A stretch of DNA of 64,000 bases. Source: an uncultured Candidatus Saccharibacteria bacterium (GTDB taxonomy: Bacteria > Patescibacteria > Saccharimonadia > Saccharimonadales > UBA4665). Under the pieces are notes generated by a model. That model was given only the letters and a program-made list of their open reading frames with translations. It did not search any database and was not told the origin of the DNA. Below are positions 47,369 through 56,458 of this stretch, piece after piece. The position numbers and the translations under genes are program-made. Where the stretch lies: positions 310,001-374,000 of the forward strand of contig CAMLQK010000001.1 of assembly GCA_946482285.1 (NCBI GenBank), in the 5' to 3' direction. The first letter of the stretch is position 1; each line of letters opens with the position of its first letter.

Positions 47369-47758
47369 ATGGTGAAGTTTTCGTATAAAAAGCTTGTCCG
47401 CGACAATGTCGTAGACCAGCATATTGCAAACGGCACAAACCCTCTTTACTGGCACCTTTCCGACGAGGAACATGCCGAACATCTTATTAAAAAAGTCCTT
47501 GAGTGTATGCAGCGCGTAAAATCTTCGGCACAGGAAACTATTATTGAAGATATAGCAGAAGCCCAGCAGGCTATTGAGGATTTGCGGGTCAAGCTGGGCG
47601 TCAGCCAAGCTGCGGTCGCCGAGGCGCGCACCATTCAGGCGGCGCGGTTTGGCGGGTATCAGAAGGGCTTGTATATTGACCACTTGCGGCTCGATGACGG
47701 CCACCGGCTTATTCCTCATTATCGCCAGAACAGCGAACAGTATCCTGAAATAGATTAA
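47369..47758 (+). CDS. MazG/HisE-like nucleotide pyrophosphohydrolase
   Basis: 129 aa from ATG 47369; a TACAAT -10 ends 10 nt upstream. The N-terminus VKFSYKKLVRDNVVDQHIANG matches the LVRDKIP start of phosphoribosyl-ATP-pyrophosphohydrolase-like house-cleaning enzymes. The helical core has the EExxE-type acidic pairs expected for Mg2+ (HLSDEEHAEHLIKKVLE; ETIIEDIAEAQQAIEDL). It probably hydrolyses non-canonical NTPs. It is followed by a strong terminator at 47757. Confidence 0.78.
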   Translation: MVKFSYKKLVRDNVVDQHIANGTNPLYWHLSDEEHAEHLIKKVLECMQRVKSSAQETIIEDIAEAQQAIEDLRVKLGVSQAAVAEARTIQAARFGGYQKGLYIDHLRLDDGHRLIPHYRQNSEQYPEID

Positions 47759-47787
47759 AAAAGAGATCGGTGGCTGATCTCTTTTTT
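47757..47787 (+). terminator. Terminator of the MazG-like gene
   Basis: AAAAAAGAGATC/GATCTCTTTTTT is a 12-bp stem with a 7-nt loop and T-run. Confidence 0.85.
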
Positions 47788-47811
47788 AGTTACGCTGAGT
47801 CGTTGCTATAA

Positions 47812-48030
47812 TTACGCTGTTGCGATTTTAGGGGATCGCTGCCCGCCAATTTTACCAGCACGGCTAGCCTTTTCGCGGTCGTATGCGAAATTCCCACTGC
47901 TGTTTTTGCCTGCGAGGCTAGCTTTTTTACGGTCGCGTGCGAAATTACCGCCGCTGACCTGACCACCTTTCTGTCCTGCGCGAGCGTGGCCTGCGGAATC
48001 GCCGTGCCATCCTCTACCTTGACCTGCCAT
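47812..48030 (-). CDS. KGG-repeat stress protein
   Basis: 72 aa, behind the strong site TAAGGAGGT. Gly/Lys-rich with tandem KGG-type motifs (AGQKGGQVSGGNFARDRKKAS; AGKNSSGNFAYDREKAS; AGKIGGQ), as in YciG/con-10-like general-stress proteins, which are usually hydrophilic and disordered. It is a short highly expressed single gene with no leader structure. A role in desiccation or stress protection is known for some relatives and inferred here. Confidence 0.82.
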   Translation of the reverse strand: MAGQGRGWHGDSAGHARAGQKGGQVSGGNFARDRKKASLAGKNSSGNFAYDREKASRAGKIGGQRSPKIATA

Positions 48031-48146
48031 ATGACCTCCTTATTAGGTTAATTGGCCTTTTTATCATACCGCGGTGTTGTAGATTGGTCTATGAAATAGT
48101 TAACGGACGGTGCGTGGTATATCTAACAGTTTGTGTAATCTTTTAA

Positions 48147-49598
48147 TTAATGCTGGGCGCATTGCTGTTCCATGCGCTCCAACGGCGCATAGTTGTCGGT
48201 AAGGATAGTGCCACCTGGCATGGTGTCGATTTCGGGATTGTCTGATGTGAGCCAGCTGAGTGACTTGTTTGTATATACGGCTACGACGTTTTGCTTGGTG
48301 GGGCTATTCCAGTCGCCAGTAGCGAACACCCGGCCATGGCTGAATGTTTGACGGTAGGTGGCGTGGATGCTGCCGACAATGGGACTACATGTTTTATCGG
48401 GTGAAGCAATGACGTTGGCTATTACTATGCCGCCTGTAGACAGGTGCTTGCTAAGTTGGGCGACGTACTCACTTGTTGTTACCGAAAAAGGTATTGATGA
48501 GTCTCCATACACATCGACCATAATGATGTCGTAGCTTTTGGTGGTTTGGTTAAGGTATGACCGGGCGTCTTGGAAGATATGTCCTATATTGTTGCCGGGC
48601 TTGTAACCGAAGTGTTCTTTGGCGATGTCAAGAAGCTTGGGGTCTATTTCGACGACATCAATATGGGATGCGGGATACTGCTTGCTAAAATAGTCCGGCA
48701 GAGTAAACGTGCCACCACCCAATACAAGGACCGAGGCTTTTTTGGGCGCTTGCCGTACAATGGAGGCGACCTCCTTGGCATACGCAAAGACAAGGCCGTC
48801 GCGCTCCAGGTAGATGCCGGACTGGGCAGCATAAGGGCCGGTGGACAGCACTCTGACCGGTTCGCCTTTGTATGTGCCGTCCACAACCTGGTAGTGGGCC
48901 GACGGCGTATCAATATCTATACCGTTGGCTTTTGCTTTGGGCGCGTAGGCGTTGATGGCTAGCAAAGCGGCAAGCGCCACCACCAAAAAACGCATTTGCA
49001 GGTTCTTTTTGGGCTCGATACACCAGCTAACGCCAATAAGCAACAGGCTCAGGACGCCGACAGTTTCGCGGGCGCCTATGTATCCAAAGAATAAGAAGCC
49101 GGCGCAGAACGTACCCATTATGCCGCCAATGGCATTTAGGGCACTGAGTGATGCGACTGAGCGGCCGGTGCTGGCTACCGATACAGTACGCAACCTGACT
49201 AGATAGGGGCTGATCATACCCATCAGGAAACTGGCTGGCATAAACAAAATAAGGGAAGCGGTGAGGCCTTGTAGGCGTGCGTCGTAGATATGGTCGGCGA
49301 TTAATGTCAGAATACTGTCGGCCATAAAAATGGTTGCCAGCATGCAGCAAGCGCCAACAAGCAGTAAGTAGGCAATGTCAACAATCTGTACACGCTTATC
49401 GGCCAAGATGCCGCCTACAGTATAGCCCAGGGAGAGTGCGGCAATAATTACGCCAATAACACTCGTCCAAACGTACGTAGAGCTGCCAATTGTGGGAGCT
49501 AGCAAGCGTGACGCCACGAGTTCATACGCCATGAGCGCAAAGCCGGTGGCAAAGGCAACGCCATCCAGGATGCCTATCTTTTTGAGTCGAGCCATCAT
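48147..49598 (-). CDS. Fused MFS-type membrane domain and spermidine-synthase-like methyltransferase fold
   Basis: 483 aa. The first part (about 10-205) has about six transmembrane helices with LMAYELVASRLLAPTIGSSTYVWTSVIG, the signature of 'fused MFS/spermidine synthase' proteins. The second part is a Rossmann fold similar to spermidine synthase: VLVLGGGTFTLPDYFSKQYP (about 292-311), IDVVEIDPKLLDIAKEHFG, then FQDARSYLNQT and DIIMVDVYGDSSIPF. The usual aminopropyltransferase substrate loop is not obvious. Substrate unknown. A -10 TATAGT lies 11 nt upstream. Confidence 0.85.
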   Translation of the reverse strand: MMARLKKIGILDGVAFATGFALMAYELVASRLLAPTIGSSTYVWTSVIGVIIAALSLGYTVGGILADKRVQIVDIAYLLLVGACCMLATIFMADSILTLIADHIYDARLQGLTASLILFMPASFLMGMISPYLVRLRTVSVASTGRSVASLSALNAIGGIMGTFCAGFLFFGYIGARETVGVLSLLLIGVSWCIEPKKNLQMRFLVVALAALLAINAYAPKAKANGIDIDTPSAHYQVVDGTYKGEPVRVLSTGPYAAQSGIYLERDGLVFAYAKEVASIVRQAPKKASVLVLGGGTFTLPDYFSKQYPASHIDVVEIDPKLLDIAKEHFGYKPGNNIGHIFQDARSYLNQTTKSYDIIMVDVYGDSSIPFSVTTSEYVAQLSKHLSTGGIVIANVIASPDKTCSPIVGSIHATYRQTFSHGRVFATGDWNSPTKQNVVAVYTNKSLSWLTSDNPEIDTMPGGTILTDNYAPLERMEQQCAQH

Positions 49599-49622
49599 CT
49601 TACTTGCTACTATAGCATAGGT

Positions 49623-50723
49623 TTACCGCTTGCCATACTTATCAATAAACGCCTCGACAAGGGCGCGCGCGGTACGGTCTTCAATTTGCTTGGGCGGGTG
49701 CTTTTGGAAGTATGCGGCTGGCTCTATGATTGGTCCGGCCAATTTGTGGTTGAGTGCTAGCTTAAGGCAGCGGATTGAGTCAATGGCAACACCGGCAGAG
49801 TTTGGTGAGTCTTCTACCGAAAGCCGCACCTCAATGTTCATGGGTACATCGCCAAAATGCTTGCTCTCGATGCGTAAAAAGCAAATCTTGTTATCTTTTT
49901 GCCATGGTACGTAGTCTGATGGGCCTACATGAATATCGTCTGGGTGAATAGTTTGGCCGCGGGCCTCGATTTGTGATTGGACGGCCTCAGTTTTAGAGAT
50001 CTTCTTACTCTTAAGGCGTTCGCGTTCCAACATATTGAGGAAATCGGTGTTGCCGCCGGTATTTAATTGGTAAGTCCGTTCTATCTTCATACCGCGGTCG
50101 AGGAAGAGGTTGGTGAGAGTGCGGTGGGTGATGGTCGCGCCAACCTGGGCCTTGATATCGTCGCCGATAACCGGCAGGCCAGCTTTTTTGAACTTAGCCG
50201 CCCATGTTGGGTCGGAAGCAATAAATACCGGGATACAGTTTACAAATCCACAACCAGCGTCGATAGCTGCCTGGGCGTAGAACTTTGTAGCTTCTTCGGA
50301 TCCGACCGGCAGGTAGTTTATAACGGCTTCGGCACCTGATTCCTTTAAGGCCTTCACGACATCAACTGGTTCTTGCTTGTCGTTTACGGGCACTAGCTCG
50401 GCAGTGTATTTGTTTACGCCGTCCAGTCGCGGACCCTTGGACACAGTAACGCCCATGGTGGGTACTTGGGCAAATACGGCCGTATTATTGGGCTCTGCAT
50501 ATATTGCCTCGGCAATATCTTTGCCAACTTTATTACTGTTAACGTCGAACGCTGCCACGACCTCGATGTCTTTAATGTGATATCCGCCAAAGTTGACGTG
50601 CATAACGCCAGGTACGAAATCTTTCTCGGACGCATCTTTGTAATAGTGGATGCCCTGAATCAGGGAAGACGCACAGTTACCCACGCCTACAATTGCAACT
50701 TTAATAGTGTCTTTTTGAGCCAT
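49623..50723 (-). CDS. ino1: myo-Inositol-1-phosphate synthase (Ino1, actinobacterial/archaeal type)
   Basis: 366 aa behind AAAGGT. It converts glucose-6-phosphate to myo-inositol-1-phosphate using NAD+. N-terminal [22 protein letters not shown] is the dinucleotide-binding motif. [24 protein letters not shown] and [12 protein letters not shown] follow, then the catalytic part [21 protein letters not shown] (Lys/Asp/Gln), [26 protein letters not shown], and [16 protein letters not shown]. This is the short form used by Actinobacteria and archaea. It could supply inositol lipids or compatible solutes. It is divergent from a LysR regulator. Confidence 0.95.
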   Translation of the reverse strand: MAQKDTIKVAIVGVGNCASSLIQGIHYYKDASEKDFVPGVMHVNFGGYHIKDIEVVAAFDVNSNKVGKDIAEAIYAEPNNTAVFAQVPTMGVTVSKGPRLDGVNKYTAELVPVNDKQEPVDVVKALKESGAEAVINYLPVGSEEATKFYAQAAIDAGCGFVNCIPVFIASDPTWAAKFKKAGLPVIGDDIKAQVGATITHRTLTNLFLDRGMKIERTYQLNTGGNTDFLNMLERERLKSKKISKTEAVQSQIEARGQTIHPDDIHVGPSDYVPWQKDNKICFLRIESKHFGDVPMNIEVRLSVEDSPNSAGVAIDSIRCLKLALNHKLAGPIIEPAAYFQKHPPKQIEDRTARALVEAFIDKYGKR

Positions 50724-50811
50724 ATAGACCTTTCGCTTACAATACCCATGCTACTGGGCGAGCTATATATAAAACAAATATATAAATCTTATTTTCTGAT
50801 AACATATTGTT

Positions 50812-51711
50812 ATGGAAGACCGATTACAGAAATTCGCCCATCTGGTAGATGCTGGTAGCTTTACCAAAGCAGCGCGCGATTTGCACATATCACAGCCTGC
50901 TTTGTCAATGTCGGTCCAAAAACTTGAGCGGGAGCTCCGTGTTCCGCTTTATGTTCGTGGCAGCCATCCGCTTACTGCAACGCCTGCTGGGCGTGAGGCG
51001 TACAAAAGTGCCAAGGAACTTGACGCTAGTTTAAGAAACTTGCGCCTGACGCTTTCTGAAATGGCCGAACAAGAGATTCCATTGTCTATCGGTATGATTG
51101 ACAGCGTTGCGGACATCATGCTTGCCAATCAAAAAACAGTCCAAACACTCGAATCGCAGGCTAAGGTGTCGCTGGCAATCAATAACTCACGTTATCTACT
51201 GCAGACGCTGGAACGTGGCGACGTTGACGTAGCAATTATTGCCGAACAAGCGCGGCCTATGGACTATCCCTTCCACTATCAAAATATTGGTGCTGAACCT
51301 CTGGTTTTGGTGGTTCATAAGAGCCAGAAAAATACGGTGGAATCCGAAATTGCTGCGGGTAATGTCCAATCGTTTATAAGCTATGACCAGCCGTCACACA
51401 CCCATGCTATGATCGAGCAATTCTTTGCAAATAAAGGTGTGTATTTATCTCCCCAATTCTACTCAAGCAGCCCTGATGTTATATACCGGTTGCTGGCCGC
51501 CCAAAAGGGTGCAGCGGCCTTGCCCTACCGCAAAGTGCGCAGTGACATTAAAAAAGGATTGCTTATGCCGGTCACGAGCGATGCGGTTATTCCCCGTCGA
51601 ATAACAGTAGTGACACGCCGCAACTATAAGGCTCCGCACGCTTTGGACGATGCGTTACAGAGCTTACGGATTGACCTGGCAAAACTTATATATCAAGCGG
51701 CTAATGACTAG
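50812..51711 (+). CDS. LysR-family transcriptional regulator
   Basis: 299 aa. The winged helix occupies residues 1-62 (DRLQKFAHLVDAGSFTKAARDLHISQPALSMSVQKLERELRVPLY). Residues 90-290 form the type-2 periplasmic-binding-like effector domain. It is divergent from ino1 with an 88-bp gap, the normal position of a LysR regulator for its target. The ligand is unknown. No ribosome-binding site is evident. The -10-like CATATT ends a few nt before the ATG. Confidence 0.88.
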   Translation: MEDRLQKFAHLVDAGSFTKAARDLHISQPALSMSVQKLERELRVPLYVRGSHPLTATPAGREAYKSAKELDASLRNLRLTLSEMAEQEIPLSIGMIDSVADIMLANQKTVQTLESQAKVSLAINNSRYLLQTLERGDVDVAIIAEQARPMDYPFHYQNIGAEPLVLVVHKSQKNTVESEIAAGNVQSFISYDQPSHTHAMIEQFFANKGVYLSPQFYSSSPDVIYRLLAAQKGAAALPYRKVRSDIKKGLLMPVTSDAVIPRRITVVTRRNYKAPHALDDALQSLRIDLAKLIYQAAND

Positions 51712-51716
51712 TAGGT

Positions 51717-52577
51717 TCACATCTTTGATAACCGAATATTTGCTCTTATATTAGCAAGGGCGGCTGGTATCGTATCTATAATGTCTGAGCTAATGATGCC
51801 TGGCTCAGTTTTTTCAGCTACTGCAATATCTCCAGCAAGCCCGTGTATGTATACTGCCGATTCTGCGGCGGTAGTGGTCGCGTAACCCTGAGCCAGTAAA
51901 GCGCCTATCATCCCCGCCAGGCAATCTCCCGTGCCTGCTGTGGCGAGGCCAGGGTTGCCTGTGGTGTTGTGCTTGATAGTACCGTCAGGATAAAATATTG
52001 AGGTCCGATCACCCTTAAGTACTATACTTACGTTGGTTTGCTTGGCGAGCAACGAGACACTTGCCTGGGTGATATCATTAGCCCCGGTTAACTTCTGGTA
52101 CTCTCCGTGGTGTGGTGTAATGACTATTTTTGAATTTGTGCGTGCAACTTTAGCAAGAAGTTTTGTTTTACCATTGAAAGCCGCTAAGCCGCCCGCATCT
52201 AACACAAAGGGCAGCCGAATACGCGTGCACAGCTGCTGGACAAGCAAAGCGTCCATAGGCGGCACACCCGGTCCAAGTACGACTCCAGTGACGTGCCTGC
52301 TTTCACAATATTTAATAGTAGTCATCAGCGCATCCTGTGGGTTTGCGGGAAGTGTAAGTGTCAAGGCTTCAGGTAGTTTCCCGATAAGCTCGTGGATAGT
52401 TTCAGCATCAGAGGCAATAGTAACAAGACCTGCGCCCATTCGTAAGCTGGCCTTTGCGCTTAACAATGGAGCGCCTGTCATTGAAGGGCTGCCGCCAATA
52501 ATTAACAAATGGCCAAAGTCGTATTTATTACTGAGGCGAGCGCGATGGAAGAATGATGCTGGCAGATCTATTTCCAT
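51717..52577 (-). CDS. nnrD: ADP-dependent NAD(P)H-hydrate dehydratase
   Basis: 286 aa. It repairs hydrated NAD(P)H (NADHX) using ADP. Motifs: GGSPSMTGAPLLSAKASLRMGAGLVTIAS (about 28-56), GPGVPPMDALLV, DAGGLAAFNG, ITPHHGEYQKLTG, and TTGNPGLATAGTGDCLAGMIGALLAQG with the catalytic Asp of GTGDxL. The epimerase partner domain (YjeF-N) is absent, so it is the stand-alone form. TATGCT lies 7 nt upstream of the start, so leaderless transcription is likely. It is convergent with the LysR gene. Confidence 0.92.
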   Translation of the reverse strand: MEIDLPASFFHRARLSNKYDFGHLLIIGGSPSMTGAPLLSAKASLRMGAGLVTIASDAETIHELIGKLPEALTLTLPANPQDALMTTIKYCESRHVTGVVLGPGVPPMDALLVQQLCTRIRLPFVLDAGGLAAFNGKTKLLAKVARTNSKIVITPHHGEYQKLTGANDITQASVSLLAKQTNVSIVLKGDRTSIFYPDGTIKHNTTGNPGLATAGTGDCLAGMIGALLAQGYATTTAAESAVYIHGLAGDIAVAEKTEPGIISSDIIDTIPAALANIRANIRLSKM

Positions 52578-52583
52578 AATTGC

Positions 52584-52589
52584 AGCATA
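52584..52589 (-). promoter_or_regulatory. Extended -10, leaderless type (nnrD)
   Basis: TGA-TATGCT on the minus strand ends 7 nt before ATG 52577. Confidence 0.55.
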
Positions 52590-52624
52590 TCAAAGTACTG
52601 CAATTTTAAAAATAATGCTCATGG

Positions 52625-52630
52625 TATGCT
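52625..52630 (+). promoter_or_regulatory. Extended -10, leaderless type
   Basis: TGG-TATGCT ends 7 nt before ATG 52637. Confidence 0.55.
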
Positions 52631-52636
52631 AGTGGT

Positions 52637-53095
52637 ATGGATACAAAACAACACGAATCTCACAAGTTCTTGCAAAACCACACTCTAGCCGTTCTCTCTA
52701 CAGTCTCCGAGGAAGGAGCGCCGTGGGGAGCGGCAATATATTATATTGTTGGCGAGCATGATCTGGCCGTATATTTTTTGACTCATGCATCAACCAGGAA
52801 GTATAGAAATCTGGCTGATAACTCCAGGGCTGCTATTACAGTTGTTGACAATTACGGCCAAGCAACCGTTCAGATGGAAGGGATTATTCATGAGATTGAA
52901 TTTGGGGAGGAGCACGATGAGGCTTTCCGCCGTATTGCAGAGGTCCATCCTCCGGGTCAGTTTGCCTGGGTGCCACCTGTGAGTAAAATGCATGATGGCT
53001 CCACGGTACTGCTTAAGCTAGTACCCGAAAAAGTGCGTTTTTCACAATTCAATACAAGTGAGAGTGGTGAAGTTAGTATTAATGATGTAATGTAG
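52637..53095 (+). CDS. Pyridoxamine-5'-phosphate-oxidase-fold (FMN-binding) protein
   Basis: 152 aa from ATG 52637. A split beta-barrel of the PNPOx-like/general-stress group: KFLQNHTLAVLSTVSEEGAPWGAAIYYIVGEHDLAVYFLTHASTRKYRNLADNSRAAITVVD is the standard FMN-binding pattern (about 10-72). It probably binds FMN or a deazaflavin and reduces a small substrate. It is the first gene of a two-gene unit with the Crp/Fnr regulator, whose TTG start follows 7 bp later. Confidence 0.85.
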   Translation: MDTKQHESHKFLQNHTLAVLSTVSEEGAPWGAAIYYIVGEHDLAVYFLTHASTRKYRNLADNSRAAITVVDNYGQATVQMEGIIHEIEFGEEHDEAFRRIAEVHPPGQFAWVPPVSKMHDGSTVLLKLVPEKVRFSQFNTSESGEVSINDVM

Positions 53096-53102
53096 GGATA
53101 TC

Positions 53103-53747
53103 TTGGACACGCACACAAAGATTAAAGACTTTTTTGCCGGATATCCACTACAGCTATGTGAAAAAGGGCACATTTTAGTACAGGCTGGCACTGAAATACC
53201 CACTATTTTCTACATAGAAGAAGGGCGCATCAACCAGTACGATATCACCTCTTCCGGCTTGGAAGTGGTGGTGAATGTCTTTAAGCCGGGCGCTTTCTTC
53301 CCGATGTCTGCTGCGCTTAACAATACCCCTAACCACTACTTTTTCCAGGCGGCTGTGCCTAGTAGGGTTCGCGTGGTGCCCAAGGCCGATGCCGTGCAAT
53401 TTCTAAAAGATAACCCAGGTGTAGCGCTGGATTTGCTTGCAAGGGTGTACCGTGGTGTTGACGGGGTTTTGCGCCGTATGGCGCACCTAATGGGTGGGGA
53501 TGCTCATACACGCTTACTGTTTGAAGTACTTAATGCCGCCTATCGGTTCGGTGAACAACAGTCAGACGGCAGTGTAATTATTCCACTTACAGAGAGTGAT
53601 CTGGGTAAGACTTCGGGATTGGCCCGCGAGACTGTCAACCGCGAACTCAGGAAGCTTAAGCAGGGTGGTGTCGTACAGGTTGGAACTGCGGGTATTGTTG
53701 TGGCCGATCTCACGGCTTTGGAGAAAATGCTCGACACAACTGTTTGA
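53103..53747 (+). CDS. Crp/Fnr-family transcriptional regulator
   Basis: 214 aa starting at TTG 53103, preceded by TAGGGA at the right distance. The cyclic-nucleotide-binding-type barrel covers about 5-120 (EKGHILVQAGTEIPTIFYIEEGRINQYDITSSGLEVVVNVFKPGAFFPM). The C-terminal HTH-Crp motif is LTESDLGKTSGLARETVNRELRKLKQGG (about 167-194). No FNR-like Cys cluster is present, so it does not look like an iron-sulfur oxygen sensor. Co-transcribed with a flavin-binding protein, it may respond to redox or small ligands. Confidence 0.88.
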   Translation: MDTHTKIKDFFAGYPLQLCEKGHILVQAGTEIPTIFYIEEGRINQYDITSSGLEVVVNVFKPGAFFPMSAALNNTPNHYFFQAAVPSRVRVVPKADAVQFLKDNPGVALDLLARVYRGVDGVLRRMAHLMGGDAHTRLLFEVLNAAYRFGEQQSDGSVIIPLTESDLGKTSGLARETVNRELRKLKQGGVVQVGTAGIVVADLTALEKMLDTTV

Positions 53748-54311
53748 CTAAAAGAATCGAAGCACCATAGCGAATGTCAGGACGAGGGCTATGGTTATCC
53801 AGCCAAAGATATCGGCACCCTTTGCAATGCCTGCGGCAAGCTTCTGGCGGGCACGTGTGCCGATTGGCAAGATATCGCTATTGATCCGCAGCCAGGCCCA
53901 GTTCACCATAAGCAGACCGAGCAGACAGAACAAACAGAAGATGCAAATGGCGCTGATGACGAAGATGCTTTGCCAGATAAACCAAACTGCAAAACAAAGT
54001 GTCGCCAGTGATATATACTGAACGCCAAGCCGCATATGCCGGGAGAGCCTTCCGCCTGTTGCCCCAGCAATTGCTGTTGTTGTAAAAATAGTGAATAAAA
54101 CCAGGCACATTATAGAGTTTGGAAAACCGAAGATGGAGCTTTGCCATGCTTGCAGTACAGAACTACAACTAAAAACGCTATTAAGGTTGCATGCAAGCAC
54201 CGCATCTTTATTTTCGAGCAATGTAATTTTTTCTAGTGTCTGCAAAAAAGCAGCAAGCATTCCAATGGCCCCACCGGCTGCCATAATACGATATCGTGAT
54301 AATTGTTCCAT
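53748..54311 (-). CDS. Vitamin K epoxide reductase (VKOR)-family protein
   Basis: 187 aa from ATG 54311 (MEQLSRYRIMAAGGA). Four hydrophobic helices carry the expected cysteines: a loop pair CNLNSVFSCSSV (about 44-55) and CxxC-type CIFC (about 134). Bacterial VKORs re-oxidise DsbA-like partners during disulfide formation in the envelope, using quinone. This would serve the Cys-rich lipoproteins of this genome. A TACTAT -10 ends 7 nt upstream. It is adjacent and divergent to the class-V aminotransferase gene. Confidence 0.88.
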   Translation of the reverse strand: MEQLSRYRIMAAGGAIGMLAAFLQTLEKITLLENKDAVLACNLNSVFSCSSVLQAWQSSIFGFPNSIMCLVLFTIFTTTAIAGATGGRLSRHMRLGVQYISLATLCFAVWFIWQSIFVISAICIFCLFCLLGLLMVNWAWLRINSDILPIGTRARQKLAAGIAKGADIFGWITIALVLTFAMVLRFF

Positions 54312-54317
54312 AGGGCA

Positions 54318-54323
54318 ATAGTA
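54318..54323 (-). promoter_or_regulatory. -10 box, leaderless type (VKOR gene)
   Basis: TACTAT on the minus strand ends 7 nt before ATG 54311. Confidence 0.5.
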
Positions 54324-54381
54324 GCGTAGCCCCACCGGTTGCGCTGTGACGGCAGTCACAGCCAGAAAGCGCATTTTGCAT

Positions 54382-54387
54382 TACGCT
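54382..54387 (+). promoter_or_regulatory. -10 box, leaderless type
   Basis: TACGCT ends 7 nt before ATG 54394. Confidence 0.45.
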
Positions 54388-54393
54388 GTTGAT

Positions 54394-55710
54394 ATGGACT
54401 ACAGGGAGCAGATCATCGGACTTGATACGCTTGTTGAAACCAATCATGGCAAACGCCCATATATTAATTTTGACAATGCTGCCACTACACCGCCTTGCAA
54501 GGAAGCGCTTGATACGCTTGTCACATTAGCGCCACTGTATGCCTCGGCTCACCGCGGATCCGGATTCAAGAGTGATGCAACGACCGCAGCCTACGAGCAT
54601 GCTAGGCATACAATTGGGTCTTTTGTGGGCGCCCAACCTGGCCAGCATGTGGTAATCTTCTGTAAAAATACGACAGAAGCAATCAACAAACTCGCCTACC
54701 GCAGCAGGTTTGCCGCTGACGATGTAGTGCTTGTATCTGGGGCAGAACACCACAGTAACGACCTGCCATGGCGTAGCAAGGCTACGGTATATTACATACG
54801 GGTGCTACCCAACGGCGACCTCGATGAGCCGCACTACCTAGCGCTGTTAAGGCAGTTTGGCCGCCGTATTAAGCTTGTCGCCGTTACGGGAGCCTCTAAT
54901 GTTACGGGTGCAATGCCGGACATACATTGGATGGCTCGGAAGGCACACGAAGTTGGAGCTAAAATATTTGTTGACTGTGCCCAGCTGAGTGCCCATGCGC
55001 CTATAAGTATGGGTGATTTAAGAGACCCCGCTCACCTTGATTACATTGCATTGTCGGCGCATAAAATGTACGCTCCATTTGGTAGCGGCGCCCTGGTGGG
55101 GAGAAAAGATACCTTTGAGGAGGGTAGTCCAGACCACGCCGGGGGAGGAACAGTCACATTTGTTACACATCAGACGGTTGACTGGGCAGAGACGCCGGCA
55201 AAGGATGAGGCTGGTACGCCAAATGTCCTTGGGGTTGTTGCCTTCGCGGCAGCTGTCCAGTTTTTGCAGAGTATTGGTTTTCAGAATATCATTCAAAAGG
55301 AACGGGAACTGACACGGTATGCACTAGCGCACCTACATAAGATACCTGGTATTACAGTGTATGGGGATACCAATACACGTCGTTTGGGGCCACGCTCTTG
55401 TATTATTCCATTTGCAATAGAAGGGTGGCCCCCATACGCAGTAGCAGAGGTATTGGGTGATGAATATGGTATCGGAGTGCGGAGCGGATGCTTTTGTGCC
55501 CAGCCCTATGTTGCCTGCCTATTGGGCGTGCAAGATGACAGCAAGCGCTTGCGGGCCTTGCCTAAAAAGAGTCAAAAGCAGCTGCTTCCGGGGCTTGTGC
55601 GTATTAGCTTGGCCTTCTACAACACTACCGATGAAATTGATGAGCTATGTATAGCGCTTGAAAAGATTGCATCGAGAAAATTTGATACTACGCGCAAAGG
55701 AATATACTAA
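54394..55710 (+). CDS. Class-V aminotransferase-fold PLP enzyme, cysteine-desulfurase-like
   Basis: 438 aa from ATG 54394. PLP fold type I with YINFDNAATTPPCKEAL at the N-terminus, then KNTTEAINKLAYR and the internal-aldimine Lys in LSAHKMYAPFGSGALVG (about 223-239). Late GVRSGCFCAQPYVACLLG includes Cys residues at the position where cysteine desulfurases carry the active-site Cys. The family covers cysteine/selenocysteine desulfurases and related lyases. No Isc/Suf partner is adjacent, so the role in Fe-S or thiolation cannot be fixed. Confidence 0.85.
   Translation: MDYREQIIGLDTLVETNHGKRPYINFDNAATTPPCKEALDTLVTLAPLYASAHRGSGFKSDATTAAYEHARHTIGSFVGAQPGQHVVIFCKNTTEAINKLAYRSRFAADDVVLVSGAEHHSNDLPWRSKATVYYIRVLPNGDLDEPHYLALLRQFGRRIKLVAVTGASNVTGAMPDIHWMARKAHEVGAKIFVDCAQLSAHAPISMGDLRDPAHLDYIALSAHKMYAPFGSGALVGRKDTFEEGSPDHAGGGTVTFVTHQTVDWAETPAKDEAGTPNVLGVVAFAAAVQFLQSIGFQNIIQKERELTRYALAHLHKIPGITVYGDTNTRRLGPRSCIIPFAIEGWPPYAVAEVLGDEYGIGVRSGCFCAQPYVACLLGVQDDSKRLRALPKKSQKQLLPGLVRISLAFYNTTDEIDELCIALEKIASRKFDTTRKGIY
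55703..55708 (+). promoter_or_regulatory. -10 box inside the upstream gene, leaderless type
   Basis: TATACT ends 7 nt before ATG 55715 and lies within the last codons of the PLP-enzyme gene. Confidence 0.5.
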
Positions 55711-55714
55711 AAGT

Positions 55715-56458
55715 ATGCGTGCATTTATTGGAACCTCCGGATGGCTGTACCAAGACTGGGATAAGCGTTTTTACCCAGAAGAGTTGCCTGATGTGGAGAA
55801 ACTGCCTTATTTTGCGGAGTATTTTAAAACAGTCGAGATAAACAGCACGTTTTACCATTTGCCATTAGAAAAGAGCGTGCGGCATTGGCGGGATGCAACA
55901 CCCAAAGGCTTCCTATTCTCGGTAAAGATGAGCCAATATGTAACGCATTCGAAACGCTTGATGCCTGATAATGTAACGGCCAGTGCAATAAGGCTTTTTT
56001 ATGGCCGTATTCGTCTACTTGGCCCTAAGCTGGGGGTTGTACTGATCCAGCTGCCACCCGGCATGGGTGTGGACTTGGAGCGCCTGCAGTTTTTAGTGGA
56101 AATCACAAAACAATGCGAGCAGACATATGATATCGCCTTGCCGCTGGCCATTGAGTTCCGGCATGCAAGTTGGTTTACGTCTGAAGTATTTAAGCTGCTT
56201 TCCAAGTCAGGAATGATGGTGGTTAACAATGACTCGCCCAACCGCTGGCCAGCCACAACCGAAGTAACAGGCGCTCAGATGTATATTCGATTCCATGGTA
56301 GCCGTCAGCTTTATCGCTCCTCGTATACCAACGAAGAACTTGTAGTGTGGGCCAAGCGCATACAGCACCAAAAACCCAAGGCAGTTTTCGCTTACTTTAA
56401 TAATGATTACAATGCTGTGGCAGTAGAGAACGCCCAGCGATTCAGCTCTATGCTATGA
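55715..56458 (+). CDS. DUF72 (YecE-like) TIM-barrel protein
   Basis: 247 aa from ATG 55715, chosen over the in-frame extension because a -10 box sits just upstream. DUF72 motifs: GTSGWLYQDWDKRFYP at the start, VEINSTFYHLP (about 44-54), FSVKMSQYVTHSKRL, and late YIRFHGSRQLYRSSYTNEEL with a final AYFNNDYNAVAVENAQ. YecE-like proteins are widespread with no firmly known reaction. It overlaps the convergent ligD stop by 6 bp. Confidence 0.93.
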   Translation: MRAFIGTSGWLYQDWDKRFYPEELPDVEKLPYFAEYFKTVEINSTFYHLPLEKSVRHWRDATPKGFLFSVKMSQYVTHSKRLMPDNVTASAIRLFYGRIRLLGPKLGVVLIQLPPGMGVDLERLQFLVEITKQCEQTYDIALPLAIEFRHASWFTSEVFKLLSKSGMMVVNNDSPNRWPATTEVTGAQMYIRFHGSRQLYRSSYTNEELVVWAKRIQHQKPKAVFAYFNNDYNAVAVENAQRFSSML

